Notes: a model not told the origin generated them from the letters alone. 64,000 bases of DNA from Odontesthes bonariensis (GCF_027942865.1 NC_134513.1:33473429-33537428); one strand, 5' to 3'. Positions 1-12,215 are shown, counted from the stretch's first letter. Translations and numbers: made by a program.

Positions 1-944
1 ATCACCTTGAGCAATGCTGGACATACTGAACCTACTTTGTAGTACAGACCCCTGTTGTCACTTAATTCATCAAGCCTCCCAGTCTTTATAGCTCCCTGGT
101 CCCCTCAGTCATTTGTCAGTTTTTGTTGTGGCGTCTCTCGTGGTTATCCTGCTTCGTCTTTAGTTTGTTAGGGCTGACACAAAAGTGTCTTTTGTACTTG
201 ATTCCTTGCTTGGCAGAGCCCTTAGTTTAGTTCTTAATAATGATTCTTGAATTTAATCATCTGCCTGAAAATTTTATTCCACACTATTGTATTATGTTTT
301 GTGATTTAAGTTCTTAATACATTTTGTTCTAACATTTATGACATCTTAAAGAGTTTAAAAATGGTGTGAAAGTTATCGGGCCCATTAGTTTGAGAGGATA
401 TGTGCATATTATTTGTTCAGTCATGTTCCACTCTTTGGCGGTAATGCACAGATTCGTTGTTTGCCATCTGCTAATAAACACGAAGAAGAAGTAGGAGGAG
501 GATAAGAGGAGAGAAAAAAAAGACAGCATTATATGATTTGACCAAAGTACAGTTTGGTATGTAATCATTACAAGCCCACCACTTTGTTGCTGCTGTGAAT
601 ACTTGTCTATTTATCGCTATGAAAATGCTTTATACGTGTCTGTGATTAATCTGAGGGGAATTTCAGTTGTGTTTTGAGTGAACTTCATACATAGTAACTT
701 CTACACTGTGTTACCTTTCCATGAGACTTCACCTTATCACTACTTTCGCGACGGAAGAACATCTGGGTTGCTCCGCGTGTGATTCAAATGCTATTTTTGT
801 TGCAAGAATATTACCATAGAGATAATAAAAAACTAACATTTTCTACCCTTGTTCATGCTGATGAGACAGATCTGTGAAATCACTGTGCTTCTCTCCCTTT
901 TTCCTGACTGTCACACTCATGCAAGCGTGTTTTTGTCTCCACAG
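1..944. other. Upstream region and probable 5' UTR intron of the ACOT/BAAT-like gene
   Basis: No coding exon or recognisable repeat seen here. The last bases form a good 3' splice site: a pyrimidine-rich run ending ACAG at 941-944, 13 bases before the start codon at 958. A non-coding first exon must therefore lie upstream, either in this stretch or outside the window. I could not place its donor. Confidence 0.5.
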
Positions 945-957
945 ATTATCTGCAGTC

Positions 958-3900
958 ATGTCTCAGACTGCCTCACCAGTTCTCTCTGTTCACCCTATTC
1001 GGGCTCTGGCTGACGAGAAGTTCAACGTGTTGGTGGAGAATCTGCAACCAGGGTGTCCAGTCACCATCCGCTCCCTCCACCACTCTGAGGACAAGGACTA
1101 CTGGGAGGCCTACGGGCACTACATCAGCGATCACAGAGGAAGTGTGTCCGGTGGGTTCTGGTCTCTTGAAACTGAAGTTGTTTTCACACAGGTTGTCCTG
1201 GAGCATAAACCAGGAGAGTGTCCGCACCAGACACGTTCTTGTCAGTGTTTGGGTCAGGTAAGGGGTGGCGTCTGGTGTACAGGATACCGGGTTGTTCTTT
1301 GGTCAGAAGCAACCTTTACTTTTGCTCTTTGACTTTTGCCTGACATTTCCAGCCTCTGCAAAACAATGAAGAAAGGACAAAAAAAATACCTAAAAACGTG
1401 TAAAACAACTGCTAAGACACTTAATGACAAGAAAGAGAATCAAAATGTGGACACGAACAGTGAAGCCCACAATGACGTTCAAAACAACCACCAAGTAAAT
1501 AAAAGCTATGAAAACTCTTAAGTGGCTGCTTTTCATTAGTTTAAAAAGAAATAAAATGCCATTGGAGAAACTTCTTAAAGTGTTTTGTGTATTCTGAATT
1601 TAAGTCAAACTGCAGTTTTTGGCTTTGGCTTACGATGCTTAATTCTTGCCTAAAATTAAATGCGTATGATTGAGGTGAAATAAGCGATTAGTCTCCCTGC
1701 AGTTCACGCTCAAATCTGATTGGCTGAGAGCTAAAGCTACAGAGAAAAGCCCCATGCTATCTATCTATACAGTCAAAATATGCTGACTCCTTTTGATGTT
1801 ATAATTAAGTAGATTTTTTTTTCACTTGTTCTTGCAGTTTCAGAAGATGCGAGTATTGGAGGCACGTACACTGGAAAGGAGCCCATGGGCTTGTTGTGGA
1901 GCATGCGCCCTGTCCCAGGAGGGCGCACCAACCTCAGGTAGTGTGACTTTCTCCAAGCTCCTAGTTGAAAATAAATCCTGAAAGAATCTCACAAGTCAGC
2001 GTGCAGATTTTGCACTGGTTTCTGTAGCCATAGGATAAAAAACAGATCAAGACATTGACTCCACTGGTCTGGGTATCATCAGATAATCCAGAATTTATTT
2101 GTAAAACATGAAAACCTGAAATTTCTTCTTTGCTCCGAACCTGAAATGCAAAAAGCAGGTTGGTTTCAGAACGAAACGTTTTCGATTGTTGCTCTTAGAT
2201 TTTGCAGATGAAACTAAATCTGGTCAGGTGAACATGGTATCGGAGGGGGATTCTTTTAAGATGCACTCCTGTTTCGGCACAACGCAGCAACACAAACATT
2301 TACATTCTTAAAACTGGTCTGGCTGAATCGGGACTCAAATCTGAACACAAAGACATTGGACCAGAATTCTTCCACAACCATGTGAGAGACTGAGAACGTC
2401 ATCGAGAAAACCATCACTTCAACTTATTGCTACTAAAGGTAGCTTCTACAAGCTGTTGGATCATGGGGTTCACTTAGTTTTTCACACACTGCGTCTGTGT
2501 TTTGTCTCAGTTTTTGTTCAATAAGAAATGACAGGTGTCCTATTAAAATATGTCATGTGTTGTTCTTCATCTGGAGTTGTATTTATCTAATTCTAAGACC
2601 TGGTAATTACCAGATAACTTTTTGAAAGTCATGAAAATTGAAATCTTGGTATTGAAAGAGGGTGCACTTCTTTTTCTTATAACCTAACCTGAGGCTGTTA
2701 TTACTGTATGCTAAATGACGTTTCCTACTCAGGCTAAGGAAGATGGATGTGTGCACCCCCATGTTGGTCAACATCTCAGTCCACAGTGGACACGAGGGCT
2801 TCAGGGATCAGCCTGCTCTGACTTCGGTGCTCACAGAGAGGTGGTACATGGCTCCAGGCGTCCAGAAGATCAATATCAATGAGAAGGGAGTGCGAGGGAC
2901 CCTGTTTATACCTCCAGGTATACCTCTATCACCCGCCAACTCTGCTCTTATCTGGCTTTTGTTTATCTTCAAGATAAATTCATTACTTTATGCTGTGAAA
3001 GCAGCTTTAATAAATTAGTTTGATAGTAGTACATGTAACAAATCAAAGGGGATCCCTCTTTGTGAACCTTTGTGAGCTGTACGGGTGCAGCTTCCTTGTC
3101 TTGGTTCACTCTCACTGTTCTCATATCTGGAATATTGGCTTCTTATGGGTTCTATTTACTAGCCTAACTACGTCATACTCACGATTCTAGTCAGAATGTG
3201 AGTCTGATACCGCTCAATAGAGATTTGAGTATGGGGCGTGTTTCAACCGAACCAGGAGAAAAAATGACTCTTCGCTCAATTGGATAGACCTACAACCAAT
3301 CAGAGCAACGTAGTATGTGACGTAGATTAAGCAACACACACTTGTTGTAGGGAGGACGGCAACAACATCTTTTCTATCGATAAAAGCCTTTATCGCGTTC
3401 CTCTGTTCGTCTTTCAAAATGAATGCAATGTGGAGATCCTGTAGAACAGACTCGATGGCAGAATCTACACACCCTAGCTCTCCAGCGGCAGCCATGTTCA
3501 GCTCTTTAGACGTAGTCGATAATGTCCCTGTTAATCATCTGTCCATCATCTATAAAGCCCGCCCTGGCAATCTGATTGGGTCGACCGATTCTTGGTCAGG
3601 CATAATGATTTCCCAACTGAGCAGAGCCAGACTGAACTTCCCAACCAAAACTTTTATGGGCGGGGTTAAGTTCGGCTGGCACCCAGGCTACTGAAATTCT
3701 ACACTGTCGTAAAAATGCCCACCTTTGTATTATACACATCCACTAACTAAACATTGTGGCGAATGCTGCCGTTGTGTTATTTAGTCAGTGCAGTTAGGTC
3801 ATCTGATTCACAAGTGTAGACTGCCCACGTAAGATACTATAATCAGAGATTTTCTGAAGAGAGAACTCAAGATAATATGCTATAATACTGTTGCTGGAGG

Positions 3901-6900
3901 AAGTGGCCGGGGACAGGGATGTCTGGGTTTCTCTGCTCAGGCTGCTGCCCCCGCGACCCGATCCCCGGACAAGCGGAAGATAATGGATGTATGGATGGAC
4001 TGTTGCTGATCTTGAATGAGTGATTCCTTTGTATTAGCAGACACTTACAAAAGTTACATCTTAGACAGATGCGCGCAGGCACTACCAACATACACGCCGC
4101 AATAAACGCAGACTAGCTCTACACTATTCCGATTACAATCATAATTCGAACAAATGAATCCATTTTCATGTGTAGATAACAATTCTTGTTCGGATCACGC
4201 TATTCTTATTCTAATCAGGTCAGTCCGTGTATTTCTGAAGCTAGGCTACGTCTCGAACTCAGGAGGAATTAGAGCACCATCATCACCTGTCTCTTTACGA
4301 TCTAAAACGCAGATCACTATGGTAGATGAACAAGATCACGCTTGGAGAAATTTCACAAAGATGGGAAGTGCCAACATCGAACATTTCATATTCAGTCTGT
4401 GAAAAGCAGAATATGAAACGCTTGGTGTTGGCTCTTCAACGCAAGCGAACACATAGCCTACAACTACAGCTAGCATACAGTACCTAGCTAAGTGCCGTAA
4501 ACACAAACGACTCTTCTCGCGCATCACGACACTTCAGAAGCGGGTCGCTCCTGCCGAAGTTACATATGGGATTTTCAGCATACAGACCCCTGTTGGGAGC
4601 GAGACAGGCTTCATTTGCTTACCATTGACTTGTTTAACCTTTGGTAAACTCCTGAAGGCTATAATTTTAGGTGAAAATGCTACCTAGTGCCCCTTTAAAT
4701 AGCTTAACCAAATGTAGTTTTATAATCTTTTAGTGTCAGAGTTATATTAAGCTGTCTCACGACACCCACCGTAACCCTCTTGAAAGGTCTATCAACCACC
4801 ATGCTCGGATCTCCATCTGCGATTCGGAGCTGCCTCGTGTCCAGATCCGAATCGAGTGGGGGAATGTAGCGAACTCAAGTGTGGATTTAATATGAAACCT
4901 AACCTTTGGGAGGCCCCGGCAACATTCCTGTGTGGTAATGTTTGTTCAAAGACACAGATGTGCGATTTGCTGAAAGTGCATGGAGAGGGCTAAATAGATA
5001 GCCTGGGTGCCAGCCGAACTTAGCCCCGCCCATAAAAGTTTTGGTCGGGAAGTTCGGTCTGGCTCTGCTCAGTTGGGAAATCATTATGCCCGACCAAGAA
5101 TCGGTCGACCCAATCAGATTGCCCGGGCGGGCTTTATACGATGATGGACAGATGATCAACAGGGACATTATCGACTACGTCACTAAAGAGCTGAACATGG
5201 CTGCCGCTGGAGAGCTAGGGTGTGTAGATTCTGTCATCGAGTCTGTTCTACAGGATCTCCACATTGCATTCATTTTGAAAGACGAACAGAGGAACGCGAT
5301 AAAGGCTTTTATCGATAGAAAAGATGTTGTTGCCGTCCTTCCTACAACAAGTGCGTGTTGCTTAATCTACGTCACATACTACGTTGCTCTGATTGGTTGT
5401 AGGTCTATCCAATTGAGCGAAGAGGCATTTTTTTCTCCTGGTTCAGTTGAAACACGCCCCATACTCAAATCTCTATTGAGCGGTATCAGACTCACATTCT
5501 GACTAGAATCGTGAGTATGACGTAGACTAGTAAGGCTAGAATTTCAGGTTGACCAATAGAGATCGCTATACTTCCACTAAACTACCTTGTATCCCTTTAA
5601 GTTTCATATTAAATCCACACTTGAGTTCACAACACACTTTTGTAAGAAAGAGTTGTGCCAGAAACCTCTGCTCACCGCCACCCATCAGGTCCAGGACCCT
5701 TCCCTGGGATGCTCGACCTTTGGGGGGGTGGAGGAGGGCTACTGGATTATCGCTCTGCCCTGCTGGGGTCTCATGGTTACGTTTCTATGGCCGTGGAGTA
5801 CTTCAAAATTAGTGACGAGCAGGCGGCAGAGCCTGTGATGAGCTACTTTGAGGTTTGTGTATTTCTATTTTTTTTTAACTGTAGTTTCTACATTGAAATG
5901 TGAAAGGATATGATTTACAGCTCATGGATAGGAGCTATTTTCAGTCTATTTGTTTTAATTGTTTTAATTGTCCTCTACATTTCCCAGAGGGAAAAGGGGG
6001 AAACGGTTAATGACCAGGGTGTGTGCAGTCCTCAGAGATATAGCTGGCTTTTTTTTTTTCAGTTAAACAGTGTAAATGTATTTATGACTGTATATCCGTC
6101 TATTAGTATGTTTTCTATCTCTGACCGGTAGAAGTTGCTAAGCAGGTGATGAGGGATGTGAGCATTTTTTTACTTCCTGAAGAAGTATTGTCTCTGTTAG
6201 GCTTCCAGTCAAAGTTGGCTGAGATGTGGAGGCCAAGGAGTTTTAAACTCTCTACCTTCTGGACTTCGTTACCTTGTATGGAGAATGTTCAGTGCAGTAA
6301 GATATTTGTTTTGACCAGCCAAAGATATTTAGTTAAACTCTCACTATTTTGTAAAGGACAAAGTCTGGTACCATAGCCAGAGGGGTTAGTCGGGAGCTAT
6401 AGTTCCTCAACCTTGCCAGCCTGGATTCGAGTTCCGACCTGAGAACCTTTTCAGCAAGTCTTCCCCCACTCTTTGTCTGCCCTCTTCCTGTCTACCTGCT
6501 GTTGAATAAAGGCTACACATTCCCATTCATGAATTGTAGCAATAACAGCGTTTTTAAAAGGAGAAAATGGTCATTCTAAATATGTGATACTAACAGATAT
6601 TTTCCAAGAGGACAAACGAGTACAGGACTGGCTACTCGATCTAAAGAAAGAGATAATGAGTCTGGTTATTTTTGCGGACTGTCAAGTTGTCGCTATGTAA
6701 AACATTTCAAAGATCAGTCATATTTTCTTCAAACGTCATACATACACGATATATAAACATCTTAGAGCTGTGCGCGCTGTAAAATAATCTCTTTATCAAA
6801 CGCCTTTAAGAACTCAATCCCTGCTGAGAATGATCCCGAAATTAGTCACAATTATTCTGACTTCTCAAAGGAAAGGTAGTTCAAACTGTATATGAGGATA

Positions 6901-9900
6901 TATGTTATTGCAGTTAGATAGAAATCAAACACAAACAAGGTGCAAAGATGGATTCTATGTGAAATCTGAATGTTCACAAGCTTCTGATGTTTACACTGTC
7001 GATCCAAAGAACAACATAGATCTGTTGTGGTTATCAGAATCAGACTAAAAGGGTCTTACCCTGTGGTTTTGTTGATACATTTTACATGTATAAATTCAAA
7101 TGAAAGCATTTTAACTTTAATATGTTATTTAATGGTAAATAATGGGTTAAGACTGGACGAGACCCGTTCCAGTAGTTGTGGCCATCTGCCTCGACCAGAG
7201 AAGAAACAAGAAATGAAAAACCGAGTTAATGACAGCAATAATGGCATTCCGTTATTAGCAGGCTCCCCTGAGCCAGGCCTGACCATAAGTTTTATCAGAG
7301 GGAAGTTTTAAGTCTGATCTTAAAGGCAGAGAGGCTGTCTACCTCCAAAAGTTAAGCTGAGAGTTGGCTTTCCACAAGATGAACCTGATAACTGAAGGCT
7401 CTGGCTCCCATTCTAGTTTTAGAAACTCCAGGAAGCACAAATAAAGCTGCAGTCTGAGAGTGAACTGCTCTCTTTGGAAAAAATCTGGAACGTCGAGGTC
7501 TTTAAAATTTCAGGGAGCTTTGTTATGCAAAGAGAGGAATTCTGAATTCATGATTTGTTAAAATGGATTTAACAGGAAGCTTATGAAGAGAAGCTAAAAT
7601 TGTAGAAGCATGATCTCTCCTTTGAGCACTCTGGCTGCAGTATTTTGGATCAGCTGAAGGCTTTTCAGTGACCTACTTGGACATCCTGATAGTAGGGGAT
7701 TAGAAGAGTCCAGCCTTGATGTAACAAATGCTTGCACTAGTTTTTTTTTTCCATCACTGTAAGACATAACGTTCTTAATTTTAACATGATTATCCAGGTC
7801 AAACAAGAAGATCTTTGTATGACTTAAAGAATGGATCCAGAATATCAAACTATTTTGATTTTCAAAGCAGCTGGACCGTTTTTCTTTTTCAGTAGCCTCC
7901 TGTGACCTGTGGGAAGGTGGAGTTGTTTACTTTAGAAGCCATGCTGTGAATGGACCATTTTTGTCTGTTGCTAATATTTAACTCCTGATATCAATCTTGG
8001 AACAGAAAGCATTTGAAATGCTCAGAGATCATCCTCAGGTGAAGTCGGACAGGGTTGGGATTATCGGTCTCTCCTTTGGCTCTCTCGTGGCCCTCAGTTT
8101 GGCGGCTGAAAGCATCATTGTCAAAGTAAGTTCTTGAAGTGGAGTAGTTTATTTAGGCTTATTTATACAGCTGCAATTCACAAGAAAGTCATCTCAAGGC
8201 ATTTTAAAGCTAAAGCTTAATTTATGTTTATTTTTAGAATTGATGGTTTAGGTACAATAAGATGTAACTTTGTACTCGGTATGGCCTGATATACACTTCT
8301 AAATATACAGACATGTAAAAAAAAAGAGAGCGCATCTCCTTTCACTTCTAAGATTTTAACAAAAACTTAACACTTAACATTTATGTTTCAGCCTCATTGC
8401 ATTGTTTGCGTCAGCACCATCCACACCAAACCACCTGGGAAGGACCTGAGTCTATTCAATCCAGTATTCACCAGGTAGGTGATGCTTATCGGTAACATGA
8501 GTGCACTCCATACAGTTTAACTGTCAGAAAGATATGAACAATGAATGATGAACATTTATACATGATGGAAGCAAATCTAAGGAGATGCGCGTGGATGAGA
8601 ACAACAGTCAGATCTGGAAGGATGTATGTCTGCCACTTATTGAGGATCCTGCAATGAAACTGAACGTAAGCATAATCCTATTCTGGCCTTTTATTACAGC
8701 CTGATATCAGTGTTGATTTTTCCTGTACTTTAATGTCTGATCAAATACAGGAGAATTAATGTCCCACCCATCAATCTGAGCTGTTACTGGGTTTGTACGA
8801 TTTTACCACATTTTAAAGCTTTTCTTTGTGCTAGGTGGGGACAATAAACTGTCCAATGTTGCTGGTCAACGGTTGTGATGATCAGAACTGGCCTGCAGTG
8901 GAGACAGCTGCTGATGTGAGTTCAGATATGCACATTTTTGTGTTTTTAAGGACCACTGTTCCCAACTTTGTAGCTATATTTAGCAACTTTTATTTATCCA
9001 TTTCAAAGCACCTAGCAACATTATGTCTAAGGTGCCACATAAATGCCACATAATGACTATTAGTACAGTCGCCAGTAGCCTTTTAACCTTTTCTTACTTT
9101 CTAATCCTCTTATACTGTATGTAAATGTAGCTGAAATCACAACACAACCATTATGATTGAATTATAAGGAAGAAGATTTTGTAAAATGATGCTGCAGTTT
9201 TAAGATTAGGATTTTATCAGAGAAGAACAGAACCGTGAAAATGCCTTGAAAGTGATTTTGGGTTCACAAGTAGTCTTAAAGAGATAGTTTTCAGACACAA
9301 TTTTAGACTTGTTTCATCATGTGGTGCTAGTTGTGAATAAGAGCAGCTTTATTGTATCAAACTAACACGAGAGAAGTTTGTGAACTTTAAAATTATGTGC
9401 TTTTGACTCCTTTTGAAGTAAATTTTACTTTTATTTGGCTCGCTCCTATGCCTGAAACTGCACTAGAGAGTCCGGGGGGCTGAGGTTCGACTTTGGTTTC
9501 CAACCCTGCACCACACTATTTTGCTTTACGGTCATTTGATGTTTTTGTGGGCTCTTTGGCTTCTTTAACACGACAACAAATGGATGTGTATGGCTGTAAA
9601 TGTGTAAATTGTTTTCATCACAGTGATGTTACATCCCAAAACTGTAGGGGGAGCCAAAGAGGGAAAAGGACCAAAAAATTTGCCAAATTCTCCAGTTCCT
9701 TTAGGGAAGCATTACTGCATGTGTGAGTGCAGAGATAAAAGAGAAGCAAATACGTGTAAAGAGCTGAGAGCAGGCAAAAGCAACCTGATTAAGTAAATAT
9801 GACAGTTGGATTATGACATCATCAAGCATCATACAGCGACTTTTCTAAGTGGCTTTAGCTGCTTTCCCTTAGAAATGATTCTCAATGATGAAGACAAGTG

Positions 9901-10914
9901 ATCACAATACCAAAAATTTGGTATAACACTGCTACAAGTCATTTCCAGAGGACAAAAAAAATTGACTGATTCCTCGCTTTTGGATGTACACAAACTTTGC
10001 AACCAATTAAATGCTCCCAGTACAGTGGAGCTGACCAATCAGAGCAGAATTAGCTTTTTGGAAGGGGAACTTACTTCTAACTTTAACACAAATTGGGGGT
10101 TTGTTGCTGAGATGGAATTTCAACAGGGATTAACCAGTAGTGACTCCAGTTATACATTGTTACGGAAATTTTACGTCTGTTTTTACTTCAGTGTTCACAT
10201 ACACATTCATCAAAATAAACATGTCCAATTTGCGCATTTTTCTTGAACCCAGATAGAAAGGATGATGTGTGAAGCTGGGAAGAAACATCTGCTGACCAGG
10301 CTGGACTACCCGGACACTGGTCATCTGATTGAACCGCCGTTCGGACCTCATTTCAGAGCTACTAACTTTGTGATAGGCAGAACTAAAGAAAAAGGTGAGT
10401 TCCACATGCACGGTGAGGTGAATCACATCACCATTTTTGTGGAAAGTACCTATTTACTTACAACAACAAAAAAAATCCAACTTTTAAGCTTTATCAACAG
10501 TCTGATTTAACACAAATTGATCATATGAGCTCTCACAAAATTCCAAAGACAATGTGGGAGCAGAAAAGTGAAGATGAGCTGGTTGTAACTTCTGTAATTC
10601 TGATCAAACCAAATGATACTGTCTGTGGTGGACCACAATTTCTGATTGGAACAGTGCTTCAGTACTTGCCAATTAAAGGTTCCACGTGTGGTGTCACTTA
10701 ATGCATCTTCTCAATTCTTACAGCAGTATTGATTTATAGTTTTAATGTTGAGTATTTATCAAATGTTATTAATATAACAATGTGTGTTGCAGTGGTAGTG
10801 CTGTGGGGAGGACGCACCAAACCTCACTCTGATGCTCAGGAAGACTCCTGGAGGAAGACACTGAGTTTTCTGCAGCAGCATATGTACTGCAGCATGAACA
10901 AAGCAAACCTGTGA
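958..10914 (+). CDS. Acyl-CoA thioesterase / bile acid-CoA:amino acid N-acyltransferase family protein, complete, 10 coding exons
   Basis: Exons: 958-1150, 1838-1937, 2733-2917, 5689-5852, 8006-8125, 8392-8474, 8572-8665, 8835-8915, 10253-10394, 10793-10914. The phases join without a break to give 427 residues; mammalian family members are about 420. The N-terminal acyltransferase half includes VRGTLFIPPG joined to PGPFPGMLDLWGGGGGLLDY. The alpha/beta-hydrolase half has the nucleophile elbow GLSFGS (Ser237), an acid loop GCDDQNW (Asp328/329) and YPDTGH (His364). Family members either hydrolyse acyl-CoAs or transfer the acyl group to glycine or taurine. A Ser nucleophile is the ACOT state and a Cys the mammalian BAAT state, so thioesterase activity is favoured but conjugation is not excluded. 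The protein ends KANL, like the peroxisomal signal of catalase. The exon 7 acceptor (8570-8571) has a weak pyrimidine tract and is the least certain junction. Mammalian homologues have about three coding exons, so this gene is unusually intron-rich. Confidence 0.9.
2440..2690. mobile_element. End fragment of a Tc1-like element in intron 2
   Basis: This stretch matches 22560-22760, the end of a Tc1-like relic: the same CACACACTGC segment, then a TATTGAAAGAGGGTGCACTTC terminus. The terminus corresponds to the GAATTGAAAAAGGGTG inverted repeat of that element. Only one end is present and no transposase remains. Confidence 0.6.
3160..3697 (-). mobile_element. Left arm of a large inverted repeat carrying a RecQ-like helicase exon fragment
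   Basis: On the minus strand this encodes MAAAGELGCVDS, then LKDEQRNAIKAFIDRKDVV and AVLPTT. This is the Q-motif/motif I region of RecQ-type helicases, but the Walker A glycine and lysine are gone (LPTTS instead of LPTGxGKS). The same sequence recurs inverted at 4998-5540 with about 1.3 kb between. The arm is bounded by short inverted ends, TAGCCT at 3161 and AGGCTA near 3690. I read it as a non-autonomous DNA element that captured a helicase first exon; the superfamily was not identified. Confidence 0.65.
3885..4000 (+). mobile_element. RTE-clade (Rex3-like) LINE 3' end, truncated
   Basis: The sequence GAGGAAGTGGCCGGGGACAG through CCCCGCGACCCGATCCCCGG, followed by GGAAGATAATGGATG units, is near-identical to 35280-35400. 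There the frame reads EEVAGDRDVWVSL, a C-terminal reverse-transcriptase region of Rex3-type elements, and GATG-type tails are typical. About 110 bases remain, lying between the two helicase-bearing arms. Confidence 0.75.
4866..5632 (+). mobile_element. Right arm: second, inverted copy of the helicase-exon element inside an outer short inverted repeat
   Basis: The core at 4998-5540 is the inverted copy of 3160-3697. It encodes MAAAGELGCVDS and LKDEQRNAIKAFIDRKDVV in plus orientation and again lacks the helicase P-loop residues. It runs from TAGCCTGGGTGCC to AGGCTA. It also sits within a separate 26-30 base inverted repeat: GAACTCAAGTGTGGATTTAA at 4870-4889 and its complement at about 5608-5628. 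This copy may therefore be part of a larger composite element of about 765 bp. Confidence 0.6.
5903..7130. other. Intron 4 sequence without recognisable content
   Basis: AT-rich sequence. I saw no exon of the host gene and no repeat that I recognise. The open frames here are short and show no family resemblance. Confidence 0.4.
7140..7850 (-). mobile_element. L2-like LINE fragment, antisense in intron 4
   Basis: Minus-strand translation from about 7740 gives LVQAFVTSRLDSSNPLLSGC and RSLKSLQLIQNTAARVLKGE. This matches the thumb/C-terminal region of CR1/L2-type reverse transcriptases (consensus VTSRLDYCN...LQLVQNAAAR). The frame decays after that, and the remaining sequence down to 7140 is non-coding 3' sequence of the element. 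Confidence 0.75.
8146..8212 (-). repeat. L2-type LINE 3' tail remnant
   Basis: The sequence TTTATACAGCTGCAATTCAC followed by GTCATCTCAAGGCATTTTA is the reverse complement of the common teleost L2 3' end (AAGTGCTTTGAGATGAC...GGCGCTAT). A copy in the opposite orientation lies at 62270-62335. It sits just 3' of exon 5 of the ACOT-like gene. Confidence 0.6.
9430..9640. repeat. Unclassified dispersed repeat, copy 1
   Basis: The block GCCTGAAACTGC, a GCTGAGG segment, CCACACTATTTTG and AATGTGTAAATTG is shared in order and spacing with 63485-63645 at the other end of the window. Both copies are degraded and have no coding content. Confidence 0.45.
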
Positions 10915-12200
10915 ATGATTACATGAATCACTACCATGTTGCATCAGATCCATCCATACTGTCGGCATTTTGCCCTTCTATTTTTTTCTGTTATTCTTCG
11001 AATGAAGCCATAATGTTAAATTTGTCTTTGAAAGATATATTGTGAACATTTTGATTCATGTCATTAATAGTCCATCCATCCATTTATCTGAGGTCAGGTC
11101 CCAGAGGCAACAGCTTCAGGAGAGAAACCCAGACATCCCTAAGCACCTTCCAGGTCCTCCTGGGGGATCCAGGGGCCTTATCAAATGCCCGAAGCACCAC
11201 ACCTGACTCCTTTTTATGTAATGTTAGCTTAATAATGTGAACAGTATAGGGCATTTTTTCTGAAATCTGCCTTCTGAAGGGCAGACTTGTGAGCTTTTGC
11301 ACTAGAGCATCTTTTGTGTGTTGTGCTTATGATAAATAATTTATAAAACCTTAAATTTAATAAGGGGAAAAAAATCAATGAAAATAACTGTTCCAGGCTG
11401 TCCAAGACCTGAGCTTTTGGCTCTTAGGAACAACTTTTCTATCATTTTACCTAAGGTTTTGGAATTTTAGCCTTGTTCAGTAACACGTTGCACTTTGAAT
11501 GACAAAAACACAGGGAAACATTATGTTTTCCCCTTTAAAACTCCTCTGTGACTTCTTAAGGAAAAATATGCTAACAAAAGTTAGCCTGACGGTGAAGCCG
11601 AGCCTTCAGAGTAGTCTGATATCAGAAAACATCATTTATTTATACTGAAAAAGACCTCCAGTTAAATGATTAAAACTCTTTTCATTCAACATTCCCCTTG
11701 TGAAACTGTGATTGAGTTGTGTTGATGGATACAAAAGTTTCTCAAGATCTTTTAGTTGGGCAATGATTGAGCTCATTATTTTCATTGATGAATTGCTCAG
11801 AAATAATGAACCCACTGGAACTGATCAATGGTCTCAATGAGGACTCAGTTTTTACAGTTGATGTCTGCTCAGATTTTTCTATATGTACTGTATATCTTTT
11901 AAGATTTGATTGAAGTAAAAATAAAATGTCAATTGCTGTCAACATGTTGCAGTCGAAACTAGGTGGGTTTGTGTCACTTTGCTGTTGAAAAATGTAATGC
12001 AATGTAAAAATCTTTAGAAACAATAGTTCAGCTTAATTTTCACTATATGACTATTTCAATAGTTCACATTCAACATATATGCATCTATACCTGAAATATA
12101 ACCTCAAAGTATATTGACCTGGTCAATAAGTTTTTATACTATAAAGATCGTGTACAGCCGAAGACAGACGTTAAATAACCATACAGAAACATTCATAGAA
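10915..12200. other. 3' flank of the ACOT-like gene in the tail-to-tail interval
   Basis: A candidate AATAAA for the plus-strand gene lies at 11920-11925, about 1.0 kb after the stop codon. Apart from a Rex3-like scrap at 11072-11180 I see nothing else here. Confidence 0.4.
11072..11180 (-). mobile_element. Rex3-like LINE 3' end fragment
   Basis: The segment begins CCATCCATCC. Its complement carries GGAGGACCTGGAAG and GGGATGTCTGGG and ends in a GGATGG tail, the diverged 3' terminus of RTE/Rex3-type elements. It is oriented minus and lies in the probable 3' UTR region of the ACOT-like gene. Confidence 0.6.
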
Positions 12201-12209
12201 TCATGAGTC

Positions 12210-12215
12210 TTTATT
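12210..12215 (-). promoter_or_regulatory. Candidate poly(A) signal for the C12orf56 orthologue
   Basis: TTTATT on the plus strand reads AATAAA on the minus strand, about 715 bases after the stop codon at 12931. It would end the main transcript and give a 3' UTR of roughly 0.7 kb. The call rests on motif and position only. Confidence 0.4.

Noticed and set aside
874..957. In-frame upstream start giving a signal-peptide-like N-terminus for the ACOT/BAAT-like protein
   Set aside because: The stretch contains a pyrimidine-rich tract and ACAG acceptor ending at 944, and the family starts at the MSQTAS position without a signal peptide. The hydrophobic look comes from translating intron.
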